NCBI GenBank assembly: GCA_010093485.1
Contig: MU001515.1
Location: forward strand, 329,518 to 393,517
Direction: 5' to 3'
DNA length: 64,000 nucleotides
Source of the DNA: Karstenula rhodostoma CBS 690.94
Taxonomy: Eukaryota; Ascomycota; Dothideomycetes; Pleosporales; Didymosphaeriaceae
The first letter of the stretch is position 1. Each line of letters starts with the position of its first letter. Of this stretch, positions 27,196-40,299 are shown one piece after another. The notes beneath the pieces are model-generated. The model saw only the letters and a list, made by a program, of their open reading frames with translations. It ran no database searches and had not been told where the DNA came from. Position numbers and translations under genes: made by a program.

Positions 27196-29508
27196 GTACC
27201 TAGCTCTAGGGAATACGACTATACTAGTAATAAGAAGGTAGAAAGTTTAATATTATAATAAGTTATTATAACCTTAACTACCTAATACCTACCTAATATT
27301 TTCTAGATTAAATAGTTAAAAAGTCTTACCTTATTTATTACTTTTTTTACTACTAATAATTTTTAGTATAATCTCCTCTAGTTTATACTATAATTTAAGG
27401 AGTAGTAAGTAGTAATCTTAAATATATAAAGGAGACTTATTTAGAACTTTCTAAAAGAATATTTTTATATTATAGCTTATTATTTCTATATTTAATTTAC
27501 TATATTTAAAAAGTATATTTTTATCTCTTTTTTTAATATCTAGGACTCTTAGAATTACTATAAATAGTAGGGGTATAAGAGTATCTATAATTATAGACTC
27601 TACTATATTAGTAATACTCTAGATCTAGATCTAGAATTAGGCCCTTTAACTATAGAGGCTAATATTAAATACTTAGCCTAATACTAGTTTAATACTATTT
27701 TAGTAATCTATCCTAAACTAATATAATTTAATAATATTATTATTTTAATTAATACTATAATACTATTATTACTTCCTTTTATAGAAATAAAGTTTAATAA
27801 CTAGAAACTATTATTAATCCTTATTTAGTATTATATATACTAATATATTTCTAGTTACTATTTTTAGAAAAATACTATTATAGAAAAGGAAACCTATAGG
27901 TTTAGGGCTCCTTAGTCTACTTATTTATACCCTACTTTTATTATTCCCTCTAGGAAGTAATATAGATACTTTAAACCTATCTATAATTATATATAACTTA
28001 ATCCTTTCTATCCTATATTAGTATTAGGCTAGAGGGCTAATACTAATATTTAAGTCTATACTAGTATAGCTAGTATAGCTTAGTATATTAGTATATATAC
28101 CTTAAAGGTTAAAAAATATACTATTTTTTATATAAACTTTATAGTATCTATTCTTCCTTATCTAAGTAAAAATTATACTCTTACTTTATTTATATCTAAG
28201 CTTATAAATAAAATAATTAGAGAAAGAAACTATTTAGCCTAAGAAGTTATATATATACTATTTAACCTTTTACTTATATAGTCTATATAGGTTATAATAA
28301 GTATTAATTACTAGTTTAAAAAAATATAGTCTACTATATTCTTTTTTTATTAAGTCTAATAGATAAATAAGGAAGAGCTTAATTCTAATAGTATTCTATT
28401 CTAGAGTAGAAAGTTAATATTCTAGAGATATAAGGAATACCTATCTATACTTAATAACCTCTACTATATTAACTTCCTTCTATATTTTAATTATAAGAGT
28501 AAAATTCCCTTTAGATAACCTAGGGCTAAACTATATATTCTATTCTATTATTTATAATATTCTTTTATATTAGATCTAGTCTACTTTTATTATATTAAGC
28601 TTATATTTTATTATCCCTTCTAGTATATAGATAATATTTATAATTTTTAGGGATAGTTATTTAAGACTAATACTAAGGCCTATTACTATTATTATATATA
28701 TTATACCTATAAGTATATTAATTATTATAGAGATAATCTTAATTAGGTAGAGATAAAGAATCTAGAACTTAAAGAAATATTTATTTAAGACTAATTTAAG
28801 TTAGATAAACTAGTAGTTTAAGGACTTACTATTAATAGTAAACTAGTTAACTAAAATATACTAAGTTCTAGGCCTATTAACTATATTAAGGACTAGGGTA
28901 CTAAGAAATATAATAACTACTAAAACCTAAATAGTTTAACCTATTAGAAGTAATTAATTTAGGAGTATCCTATTATTAGAGTAGAATAGTCTAATACTAA
29001 CCCTAATACTCTAGCTACTTAATAAAGGATTACCTTTAATATAGTAATAAATTATTTTAAAGTAATTTTTAATAAAAGGGTACTATTATAGCTTCTTATT
29101 AATCTTAATAGAAAAGCTAGCACTAGTAAAACCTATATTATTAAAATAATTTTAACTTACCTTAATTAACTAGCTAAGGAAGTAGGTATACTATCTCCTA
29201 TTATCTAATCTATACCTACTAGAATTACTATATTCCTAATTAATAGCTAAATAATTAATAGCCTTTTCTAGATTCTAATTATATATATAGGAGGGATTAT
29301 ACTACTACTACCTACTACTACTCTATAATAGTTATAGTTTACTTTCTCCTCTATATACTATTTTATTATTAATAAAAAGTTTATAGTTAGTTTTAATATA
29401 CTAGTTTAGATTAGTACCTAACTTAGTAAGATTTATTTTTAATTTATATACCTTCCTTTTACTAGTTTAAATATTATTATATCTAGAGACTTTTACTAGC
29501 TATTACCT
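27196..29508 (+). pseudogene. RIP-killed RepHel gene of the inner Helitron
   Basis: Four hallmark motifs lie in one reading frame. The Rep motif LFITFSTADNFQW is at 27331-27369. The HUH tract, WQGRGS.HNHGLY when RIP changes are read back, is at 27553-27603, with His codons at 27586-27588 and 27592-27594. The Pif1 Walker A (GEAGTGKT-like) is at 29110-29133 and GDFYQLPP at 29485-29508. Many TAG/TAA stops replace CAG and TGG codons, so no protein can be made. The gene extends beyond these limits on both sides, but the true ends are not readable. Confidence 0.8.
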
Positions 29509-32500
29509 ATTACCTAGTAACCTTTATATAATCTATTATTAAGTAAAGAACCTATTAATACCTATATAAAGTAGTTCTACTAATAATTCTTAAAGACTAT
29601 TATTCTTAATACTATTTAATATTAATAAAGAGATAGTAAGGCTAACTTTTAGAATACCCTTTTATAACTTTAAGTTAATAAAAGTATTTAGTAGGACTAG
29701 TTACTATTCTAAACTTATTATAAGGCTATTCTTTTAGATTTAGAAATAGATACTTTTTATAATTCTATATACCTCTATACTAAGTACTATAAAGTTAATA
29801 TAATTAATTATAATTATCTTTAAAACTAATACTAGCTAGTATTAGTCTACTATACTAAATATAATAATTTTATATATATAATAATACTATTAATAGAAGC
29901 TAGTAATCTAGAGAATAAACTTCTCCTTTTTATTAGTACTAAAATTATATTTCTAGTTAATATTTAGACTAAGTATAGTTTTATTAATAGAGCTATTAGT
30001 AAGGTTAATAATATTATATAGTATTTAGCTACTATAGACTATATAAAGGAACCCCCTTTAGCTATTTTTACTACTTTTAATTAGTATATAGGGCCTAGTC
30101 TATATACTATAGAGGTAGGTAAAGTAGCTATACCTATCTTCCCTATATCTTATAAGTTCTTTTATAACTAAATAGTTATTATATAGGTCTAGTTTCCTCT
30201 CTACTTAGTATAGGCTATTATAATATATAAATTCTAAAGTCTTAGTTTTACTTTAACTAGAATACTTATATTTAGGGAGAAGGACTTTATTACTAGTTTA
30301 CTATATATTACCTTATTATATATATAGAGTATTAAAGACTTTATATTTAAGACTTCTTTTTCTTTCTAGTATTTAAGGTCTAAAGATAGGAAATATATAA
30401 AGGTAAAAAAGAAGAATAAATAATAGAGGTTAAATTAGTTACTTTTATATTTAAGGACTATCTTCTAGCTATTATAAGGCCTAATACCTTTTAATATATT
30501 TAATATTATACTTTCTACTAATTTATTATCTAGTCCTTATCCTTAGTACTATAAAGTATATCTATAATCTAATCTATATTATTAAGTAGATCCTTTTTAT
30601 TACTAAATATTATATTTAGAATATAAGTAGTCTCTTTACTAGTAAATCTACTTATTCTAAATATATAATCCCTAACTTATTAGTAATATCTAATACTATA
30701 GCTAATACTTTATTTATAAAGTAGAGTATAGTATATACTTCTTATATAGACTAGAAAGTAGTAGAGTAATACCCTCTTTATATATATTCTAGTATATTAT
30801 ATAAACTATAGATTAGTAGAAAAAGTTAGTAAATTAGGCTATATAGAATAAACTAATAAGTATTCTTTTTTACTTAGACTATAGAATTATAAATAGTAGG
30901 TAAGTAATTTTTAAAGTTTTATATATAGAGAGATATTATATAACTAATAAAGTTATCTTATATAGTATATAATACTATATTAAATTAGTTAAAAATACTA
31001 TAGTTTAAATAAAAACTTACTTTTATACTCTTTTAAGCTAATATCCTCTTTATTAGAATTAGATTCTAAACTTATATATTTAATCTAGCTAGTATCTACT
31101 TAATTTATACTTAGTAGATATTAGTAAGGTATTAGTTTTAAAATACTTATATACTTATAAATAGGAGATCTTTATCCTATAGGTTATTAAGAAAGGTTTT
31201 AAAATTCTAATAAAAATAGTTCTACTTCTTATATAGAGTTTTAAAGTATTTAGTAGTTTTATCCCTTATAATAATCTAGATATTAAGTATAGTTATATTC
31301 TTAATATTAATTTTAGTATTAAGAACTTCTTACCTAAAAGTCTCTTAGTCTACTTTAATTTTTTTTTTTTTATTTCTTTTAAGAATAGTAGATAGGTTAA
31401 GTAATTACTAGTTTAAAGTCTTTAATAATAAAACTCTAGTATTAGTTAAGGTATTAGGTAGTTAGGTAGATATTAGTATTATTAAAGTTAGAATAGGAAA
31501 ACTAGAAATATTAAAATACTAAGCTTACTTCTCTATAAACTACTTAGCTTTAATTTTACTAATATCTTAGCTAGTATAAGCTACTACCTTATAGTGTTAA
31601 GTAGTTCTAGTATTAAAGCTATTAAATATATTAATACCTAATACTATTTAATACTTCTTTAATTTATTATATTATATTATATATATTATTTAACTAGATA
31701 TATAATTACTTTAGTATATTAGACTAGTCTCTTATTAGTAACTAATTAATAATTAGCTATATAGCTAGTAGGAAGGTATTTTTTTAAAACTTAGAGTAAT
31801 ATATATTATCTACTATTTTATTATACTCTATAGTAAGCTCTTTACTAGTTTTCTTTATTTAAATAGCTATATTTTTCTTTATACTCTTATTTAAAGAGTA
31901 TTCTTTAGTATCTTTATACTTTTTAATATTAGGTAGGTCTACTATAGTAGAGATATTAGGTAAGTATTAGGTATAAGGTAATAAGTAGATATTAGATATA
32001 GAATAAGTAATTATATAGTCCTATAATATAGAGTATAAAAAAAAGGTAGTAAAGATAAATAGAAGAAGTTATTAATAAATATTATAAGTAGATTTTATAT
32101 AATTAAACCCTACTATTATATACCTATCTATTAAGTACTTATACTATAAATACTAAGGTACTTTTATTTACTTAAGTAAAGGTAAATATACCTTACCTAA
32201 AAGTAGAAATATTCTATTACTTTTTTTACTATATAGACTAATACTATTTAATACCCTATATATACTTAAGATAGCTTAAATATATTAAGTTTTTATAAAG
32301 TTAAAATATATTTACTTTTTATTTTTATTATAAATACTAAGGTACCTTTATAATTTACTTACTAAAGTAAAGGTAAATATATCTTACCTAAAAATAGGAA
32401 TATTTTATTACTTTTTTTACTATATAAACTAATACTATCTAATACCCTATATATACTTATAATAGTTTAAATAAATTAAGTTTTTATAAATATAGAGCTC

Positions 32501-33336
32501 TTTTTTTAATTTATTACCTTTTACCTTTACTTTTTTCTAGTTTACTTTTACTTATATTATATATATATACTAAATAAGCCTATTATATAATTTATATAAG
32601 TACTATAGTTTTTACTCTTTTATCTTCTCTCTTCTTTACCTTAATACTATAAACTATTAATCCTTTTTAATTAATCCTACTTATAAATAATCTCTATAAG
32701 TTTACTAGTATAGTACTATATAGAAAGATTAAGCCTTTATACCCTATTAGTAATAAGAGTAAGAGTAAGGCTAAGACTTAAAATAAGTTAAATATTAATT
32801 TTAAGTATTAGCCTTATACTTATATATTATAGCTAGTCTATCTAATTATCTAATAGCTACTAAAATCCTTTATAAAACTACTATTTTTAATTTACCTACT
32901 AAGGTTTAGTAATCTATTTTAACTACTAGTAGTATTAAGAAGTTTTATTACTATAAACTTAGTAGTAAGTATAGTATTAATATTAGGCTAGTATTAGACT
33001 AATATTCTCTAGCTATAATTTTTTATAAAATTTACTAGTTCTAGAAAAGTACTAATCTACTTATTCCTAAACTACTATTCTAGTACCTAGTAAGGGAGGT
33101 AGTTATTAATTATAGTATTTTCTACTCTATCTACTATATTCTCTCTAAAACTATTAATAAAAATCTAGTTTATAGTTTTTATTTCTAGTCTAGTATTATT
33201 ATAACTCTTTAGAAAGCCTTTAAGGCCTTTTTAGTTTATTTCTTTAAGTATAAATATTAGTCCTAGTATTAGGCTCTATTATATTTATTAACTAAATTTA
33301 GATATACTACTAGCCTATATCTATATTAAGTATATT

Positions 33337-33622
33337 TATTAGATCTACTATAAATAATAATGGATTACTATAAACTATAGATATAAATAGGTTAGTTATA
33401 CGTTATATATTTATATAAATTATTGTAATTAATTGTTATTCTAAGTCTAGCTAAGATATACCCTTAAGTAGCGCCTTAGCACCCTATACTAGTCCTAATA
33501 GTATAAAATATCCTAGCCTCTCCTTTTATACTTACTACCTACTACTACTAGTAGTTACTATAACTTACTATAATAGTAAGTATACTATACTATAGGTAAT
33601 AATATATATATATAATCTAATA
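33337..33622 (-). repeat. Copia 3' LTR
   Basis: 286 bp, near-identical to 38583-38868 with only transition differences. Ends read TATTAG..TAATA, the RIP form of TG..CA. The polypurine tract immediately inside shows that this is the 3' LTR in the coding sense. Confidence 0.9.
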
Positions 33623-36600
33623 TACCCCCTTAGCTTAGCGCCCCTAGGCTACCTAAGCTGGATTATAAGTAATAGTTTAGAGTACTTAGTAAAGGTAGTC
33701 TTAGATTTCTTTAAGTAGTATAGTACTTATTACCTCTTAATTTTCTATATTAACTAATCTAAGCTAGTTAAGGAAGCCTAGCTATTTATTTACTAGTAGT
33801 ATCTTTATAAGTCTATTAGTAATTATTTTAGCTAACTTAGTATACTTAATAGTAATTATTCCTATAGAGACTTCTTATTATAGCTAGTAATTATAGATAT
33901 TAACATATTAGAGCTTAGTCTAAAGTTTTAATACTTCCTAAGTTACTAAGCAAATTATCTATTAATTATTATATTATATTATAATTATAGAGCTAGGTAA
34001 TATAATCCTAAGCTCCCTTAATAATCTTAAAATATAGATAGCTTCCTTAGCTACCTATAATAGGGCAAGTAGTTCTACCTCTATTATAGAGGTAGTAATA
34101 GTATCTTATTTATTTACTCTCTATACTATTAGGCTATTAAATAATTTAATTATATAGCCCTATAAGCTTTTCCTATTAATTATATTATTAGTAAATAAGG
34201 CGTCGCTAGCGATCTAGAGGTATAATCTACCTCTAAGCTATAGACCCTTATATTTAGTGGCTAAGAGATATAATAATACTCTATTAGTAATATTTTAATA
34301 TACTTAGTCTAGATTTAATAGAAACTAGGCTAGCTATAATATAGTAAAAGCGATATCTAGTTATATTATAACTACTATAAATAGTAGTAATCTAATCTTT
34401 TATTAATACTTATTAATCTCTAATAGTAAGGCTAGACCTTCTCAAGGTTTAAGCTCTATACTAGCTATAGGTATATTATAATAGTAATTAGTTTTATCTA
34501 CTAGTTATTAGATCTTCTTAATATATAAGGTCTATAATAATTATATAAGTTACTAGTCTTATTTTTAAATAACCTCTATACTAAGGAACTATTATAGGTT
34601 ATCTCCTCTAGTTATAGTATATTTTTATTTAAATAGCTCTACTACTTTAGTTACTACTACCTCCTTTATTTAGTAATAAGTAATAATAATATTATCTATA
34701 TAGAAGAAGATAATAACACTATCCTTAATTATATAGTATAGTTTATATAGAATTATAGTAAAACCTATACTTTTAAGTATTATAGTGAATTCTTTCTACT
34801 ATAGCTTAGGCGAGATTTAGAGTCTATAGAGGGCCTTTTATAGTTTAAGGATTATACCTCTCTTTTAGTACCCTATAGGTATTCTTATATAGACTTCTTA
34901 ATTAAGCGTTATATATATAAATATATTAGTTATATTATATTATTTTAGTTTAAGGTTATACCTAGTAGCTATTGCTATAAGTATATAGAATAATTAATTA
35001 GCTAAGGTTACTATATAGGTATCTTATAGAGTAATATCCTTTTACTAGTCTCCTTATATAACTAGTTAAGCCTTATACTTTAGGAATTAATAGTATTTAT
35101 TAAGTTTATAGGTATATACTTATATATAGTTAAGGATTTAGTAACTTACTTATTTAATTAGTCTCTATAGTATTTCTATCTATAAGTTTATTTATTAATA
35201 GCTAGTAAGGTATTTATATTTAGCTTCTTAAAATAATTCCCCTATTAGGTAATCTTTAAGTCTAGTTTAGATTATTAGTAGTGGCAGTAGCTAGCTTTAA
35301 TAAGGCTTTAATCCTTTTATAAGTATCTATTTTACTTATACTTTATTAAGGTTATAGCCTTTATATACGCCTTTATAATCTACTAGAGTACCTACTATAA
35401 ATATAGTTACCTAGGATATAATCTTTATACTAGCTACTATTAGCTATTATATATAGTTATCTACTACTTATACTTTTAGTAATAGTATATTCTATATTAT
35501 AAGTTATACTAGTAGTATAACTAGTAGTAGTATTATTAGTAGTAATAGGTAGGTGCTATTATATTTCCTCCCTAGTAACTCTTCTAATATCTCTTATTAT
35601 TATTATAAGTTACTATAATTTATTATAACTAACTTATCTTTATAGAATAAAGTTATCTCTAGTTTAGTTATTAGAGTGGGTAGTCTCTTTATAGTCCTAA
35701 CCTATAATATAATCTCTTCTAGAGTGCTATATATAAGGTTATCTATAAGCTCTTCCTATATTCTATTAAATACTATATCTTTATTAAATATAATATTATA
35801 GATACTAATTATTTTTAATAGTAATAGAATCTATACACGCTAGATATTTATTAATTAGTATCCTATAAGGTATCTAATCTATACCTTTAGGTTAAGTCTC
35901 TATAGCTTACCTTTCCTATACTATATATTATTAGTTATAGCGAAGGCTTTACTTCTATACACTTTAAGGTATACTAGGTTTAGTTTCTAAGGCTAAGTTA
36001 CTATTCTATTAATAAGGGTAACTATTATAAAGAATACCTTATATAGTAAGTACTAGTAATTCTTATAATTTAGCGTTTAATTATATAGATATACTATAGC
36101 TCTAGTAATCTTAGGCTATATTTTTTATAGAAGGTTTATATTAAGTTATATTATATAGGCTTTTTCTTTTATTATACCCCCTAAGCGCTTAGCTCCTCTA
36201 TTTTATACTTATATATCTAGTACTAAGGGCTTAATTTTAATACCTTAGCTTATATACTAGTATTTAATATCTACTTTTACTATAAAGATCTTATTATCTA
36301 ATTTAATAATCTTAACTATTATACTAAACTATACTTTTATAAATAGTATAAAGCTACTAAGTACCTTAATAATAGTCCTTACTAGGTAGTTATCTTTAAA
36401 GTAGAAGTCCTATATATAGCTAGAGTATTAATTAATAATTAATATTTAGCTTTTCTCTTTAGTAGAGCTATTAGGTTTAAAGTTATAAAAGTTAATTATA
36501 ATATACTTACTAGGTCCTTAATTATTTAGTTAAGGTATATATTTAATCTATTATTTTAATTTAGCTTATTTATAGGTATTATATTTTACTATAGGAATAC

Positions 36601-38582
36601 CTTTAATATATACCCCCTTAGCTTACTATACTAGGTACTTAAGTATATTTAGTCCTAGGTAGCCTAGTTATTTATACTATATAGCTATATTTACAGTTTT
36701 TACTTTATACTTTATATATATTATTATCTTATATATAGTATATACTATACTTTATATAATAGTATAAATACTATTAGTAGGTCTATACTCTAGTACCTAT
36801 TAACTATATAGCTTTTATAGTTCTACTATAATAGTATTATTAGCCTATTTTAGTACTATAGGTTCTAATTTAGTATTCTACTATAGTTCTTAATATCTAA
36901 GTAGTTAAAAGGATACTAGGTTATAGAGTAGGTTAGGGTAGTAAGCTATATTATTAAGCCTAATTATACTATTTCCCTAGTAACTTTATAGTTTAAGGTA
37001 AATACTTCTATATCCTTATATCTAGACCTGTATATTACCTACCTATATAAAGTCTCCTAGTGTTAGTAGCTAGAGAGAAATAAATTAATTAATATTATTA
37101 AAAATATAATATATAATACCTAAGTTAAGAATTAATAAGGTTTATAGTAGATATATATAAGGGTTAGATTAAAAGGTTACTTAGAAACTTATAGGGATTA
37201 TAGTAATTTTCTATTCTTTTAGTTACTTATCGCTAGCCTCTAATATTTAGGTTAGTATAGGAGTATATAACTATTTAATTTATAATATCCTAGATTATAC
37301 TTATTTAGATACACGTATTTATTCTTATATTAAGGGATTATTTTAGATATTATACTTAATAAAACTATTTTATTCTAGTTATAGTTTCTACTATACTAGA
37401 GCTTTTTCTAGAAAGGTATAGTAGTAATCCTTTAGCATATATTCTATAGAATATATAGAATACTTTTCTTTATTTATACCTTAATTTTTTATTTACTAGT
37501 AAGGTATTTTATTCCTTCTATAACCTTCCTACCTATATAGTATAGAGGTATTTTACCTATATAGTATAGAGCTTTATTTATATAGTATAAAGGATTCTTA
37601 CCTATATAGTATAAGTAGATTAGGGTTATATAATCCCTATAAGGACGTTATTATACTCTATCCCTATTTTTAAGTATCTTATATTTATATAGGTATATTA
37701 TTACTAGTATAAAAGGTATCCCCTTTAATACTAGTATTTAGTTCTCCTCTAGTAATAAATATAGCTCTAATTATAGCCTTAACTAGATAATAGTACTCTA
37801 TATAGAGTCTAAACCTCTTTATTATATCTTAGTATATTATCTCCTATTTATTTTAGAGGGCCTATTTAAAAGTAGTAGTATATACTTTATCTAGCACTAT
37901 AATATTTCTTATAAAATTATTAAGGATAGTTATATTATCTATAATTTCTATATAGTCTTACCTCTTAGTGGTAGATACTATATAATTATATTTAGCTAGC
38001 TAAAGATCCTATTTAGTTAACCTCTTAGTACTTTAGATAATATATAGGTATTTATATTATACTTATAGCTTTACTTTTTTATTATTAACTTCTATCTTTT
38101 TTATAATAAGGAGGATCTATTCTTTATATAGTTTCTTAGGGAGGTAGTAGATATTAAATAGGTTAGCTATAATAGAACCCTATAGGTATAATATAAGCTT
38201 CTCTACTCCCTATACCTCTATATAATATTCTACTAGTTCTATTTTATACTAATTAGATTATAGTTTATAGTATTTAACTTATAAGTTCTATTATAATTTT
38301 TATATATTTATAAGGATATATAGGCTACTTAGTATTAGGTTATTATTATATATAAATTAATATAGGTCTAGTAGCTATAGCGCTTATAGTTATAGCTTTA
38401 GTACCTTACTATTAGTTAGATTAAATATATACTATACTTAATTAGCTCTTACTTATATTTCTAGTACTATTAGCTATTCTATATACTATATAGAAGTAGT
38501 AAGAAAGGTCTTTATAGGTCTAATAGGTAGCGCTATATTATTTAGCGCGTATAGTTAGTAATAAGGTAGTAAGACTCTTAAT

Positions 38583-38868
38583 TATTAGATCTACTATAAA
38601 TAATAATAGATTACTATAAACTATAGATATAGATAGGTTAGTTATATATTATATACTTATATAAATTATTATAATTAATTATTATTCTAAGTCTAGCTAA
38701 GATACGCCCTTAAGCGGTACCTTAGTACCCTATACTAGTCCTAATAGTATAAAATATCCTAGCCTCTCCTTTTATACTTACTATCTACTACTACTAGTAG
38801 TTACTATAACTTACTATAATAGTAAGTACACTATACTATAGGTAATAATATATATACGTAATCTAATA
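38583..38868 (-). repeat. Copia 5' LTR
   Basis: 286 bp partner of 33337-33622. On the minus strand it has a TATAAAAGGAGAGG box that could be the promoter of the element. Confidence 0.9.
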
Positions 38869-39352
38869 ATATTACTATTATAAAGTATAATATCTAGTAT
38901 ATTTACTAACTTACTAGGGTAATTAGTCCTTATTAAAATATACTATTTTAGTTTACTTAGCGCTAGACTTATATATAAATATTAGGCTAGATATTAGAAC
39001 TAATACCTCTATTTATTAATTATACTTTAAGGTACTTATATATAAAGAATAAAGTTTATAGTAATAATAAGTTTTTATTAATTAGATTTTTAAAGAAAAT
39101 ACTATTCTTTAAAATTTAGTAGGTAATTTAGTACTACCTTAATAGTAGTATAATACTAGGTAAAATACCTCTTTAGTATAGTTAGGTAGTTCTAGCCTAT
39201 TTAGCCTTACTAATTATATTTTCTTAAATTCTTTTTTTTTCTATACTATAATTCTTATATAATTACTATATACTTCCTCTTTTATCTTTATAGGTAATAA
39301 GGGTTTATTATAAATATACTAATTTAGTTTATATAAATTAGTAATATATTTT

Positions 39353-40213
39353 ATAGTACTTAAGAAAGGTATACTAATAAGGAAATAAGGTATTATAAAG
39401 AGAGTATTATATAGTATCTATAATAGAATATAGTAGGTTAGCTAGTAAAAATATATAGAATAATAGTATACTTTTTAATATAGAAGGATATAGTATTATA
39501 ACTTTAGAATAGGTAAATTTAGAGAGTAATAGTACCTATAAATCCCTATTAATATTAGTTAAGATAATAATAAGAAAGAATATTTATACTTTATTCTATT
39601 TATTATAGCTATAATATTATCTTAGATAAATATATCTATATTATATATAATAGGCACTTTAGTATTAGAAGGACTTCTACTCTATTAGAAGATATTAAGA
39701 AGTACTATAGAAATAAAGAATATAGATAATATTCTATAAATATAGAATATTTTAGAGGATATTAAGGTAGATAAAAGAGATAGTATAAGACTACTAAAAG
39801 TATTATTAAAGTTAAATATTATAATAGTATTATAGTAAAAAGATAGATAAAGGATAAAATTAAATTAAATTAAAAAGAAGGTTTTAAATTTTTAAAATAT
39901 TAGTTAGTATTAGGCTAGACTAATATCTAAAAAAGGATTATATACTAGATAAATATTTAGAAATATATAGCTAAATTTAATATTTTATAACTAAAATAGT
40001 TATAAATAATATATTAGTTATATTAGTATTTAGGGAAATATTATTATATTATATTTTAAGGACTAATTAAAATATATAAAATACCTTTTTTTAGCTAATA
40101 AGAAGCCTAAAATCCTCTATCCTAATTAGGTAATATATAGCCCTAAGGTTTAGCTAGCTATATAGAAGCTCTACTGTAATAGTTCACTTCCTCACTTCGT
40201 TCGTTATAAACAA
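39353..40213 (-). mobile_element. outer Helitron, 5' portion (minus strand)
   Basis: Matches the reverse complement of 24006-24866. The terminus on the minus strand is TGTTTATAACGAACGAAG at 40213. The outermost 40 bp (about 40174-40213) keep CpA/TpG and show the least mutated form of this end. The 5' region of this family seems to be non-coding or to hold a small unread frame. Confidence 0.85.
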
Positions 40214-40299
40214 TAACTTACCCTACTAATTACCCTAATACTCCCTCCTCCTTGTGGGCGCCTCCCTATTGTCTTCCACAACTCCGGGATCCCTACATG
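40214..40299 (-). repeat. dispersed repeat family A, copy split by the Helitron
   Basis: On the minus strand: CATGTAGGGATCCCGGAGTT, then GTGGAAGACAATAGGGAGGC, then GGAGGAGGGAGTATTAGGG, ending GTAAGTTAT exactly at the Helitron 5' terminus. The other piece of the repeat (ATATAACTATAG on the minus strand) is found 26 kb away at 13863-13874. Confidence 0.8.

Larger units (their letters stand above)
33332..38873 (-). mobile_element. Copia LTR retrotransposon nested in the inner Helitron
   Basis: The element is 33337-38868 (5532 bp), flanked by the 5-bp duplication ATATT (33332-33336 and 38869-38873). The LTRs are 286 bp each. A minus-strand polypurine tract (CTAAGGGGGTA) abuts the 33337-33622 LTR. 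The reverse transcriptase box (YVDD, read as tat-ata-gat-aat) is on the minus strand at 34691-34702, near that 3' LTR; RT being last fits the Copia order. It is RIP-mutated, but it keeps more CpA, TpG and CpG than the surrounding Helitron. Confidence 0.9.
24006..39352 (+). mobile_element. inner full-length Helitron (Helitron2-like)
   Basis: About 9.81 kb once the Copia element and its duplicated target are subtracted. The 5' end is TATTTATAATAAAT, the RIP form of TGTTTATAACGAAC at the outer copy's end. Near the 3' end, 39303-39314 is the inverted copy of 24008-24019, followed by a perfect 9-bp stem (39318-39326 with 39334-39342). Subterminal asymmetric inverted repeats plus a 3' hairpin are the marks of Helitron2-type elements. 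Host bases on the two sides rejoin exactly to AATTATATAGTACTT, the sequence at this point in the uninterrupted copy, with no target duplication. Termini may shift by one base. Confidence 0.85.

Noticed and set aside
34100..34900. Possible host gene in the less mutated part of the AT block
   Set aside because: The YVDD box, LTRs and polypurine tract show that it is Copia reverse transcriptase/RNase H sequence.
13780..40180. Centromere or AT-isochore without structure
   Set aside because: Inverted identity, element termini, LTRs and target duplications explain nearly all of it as RIP-mutated nested transposons.
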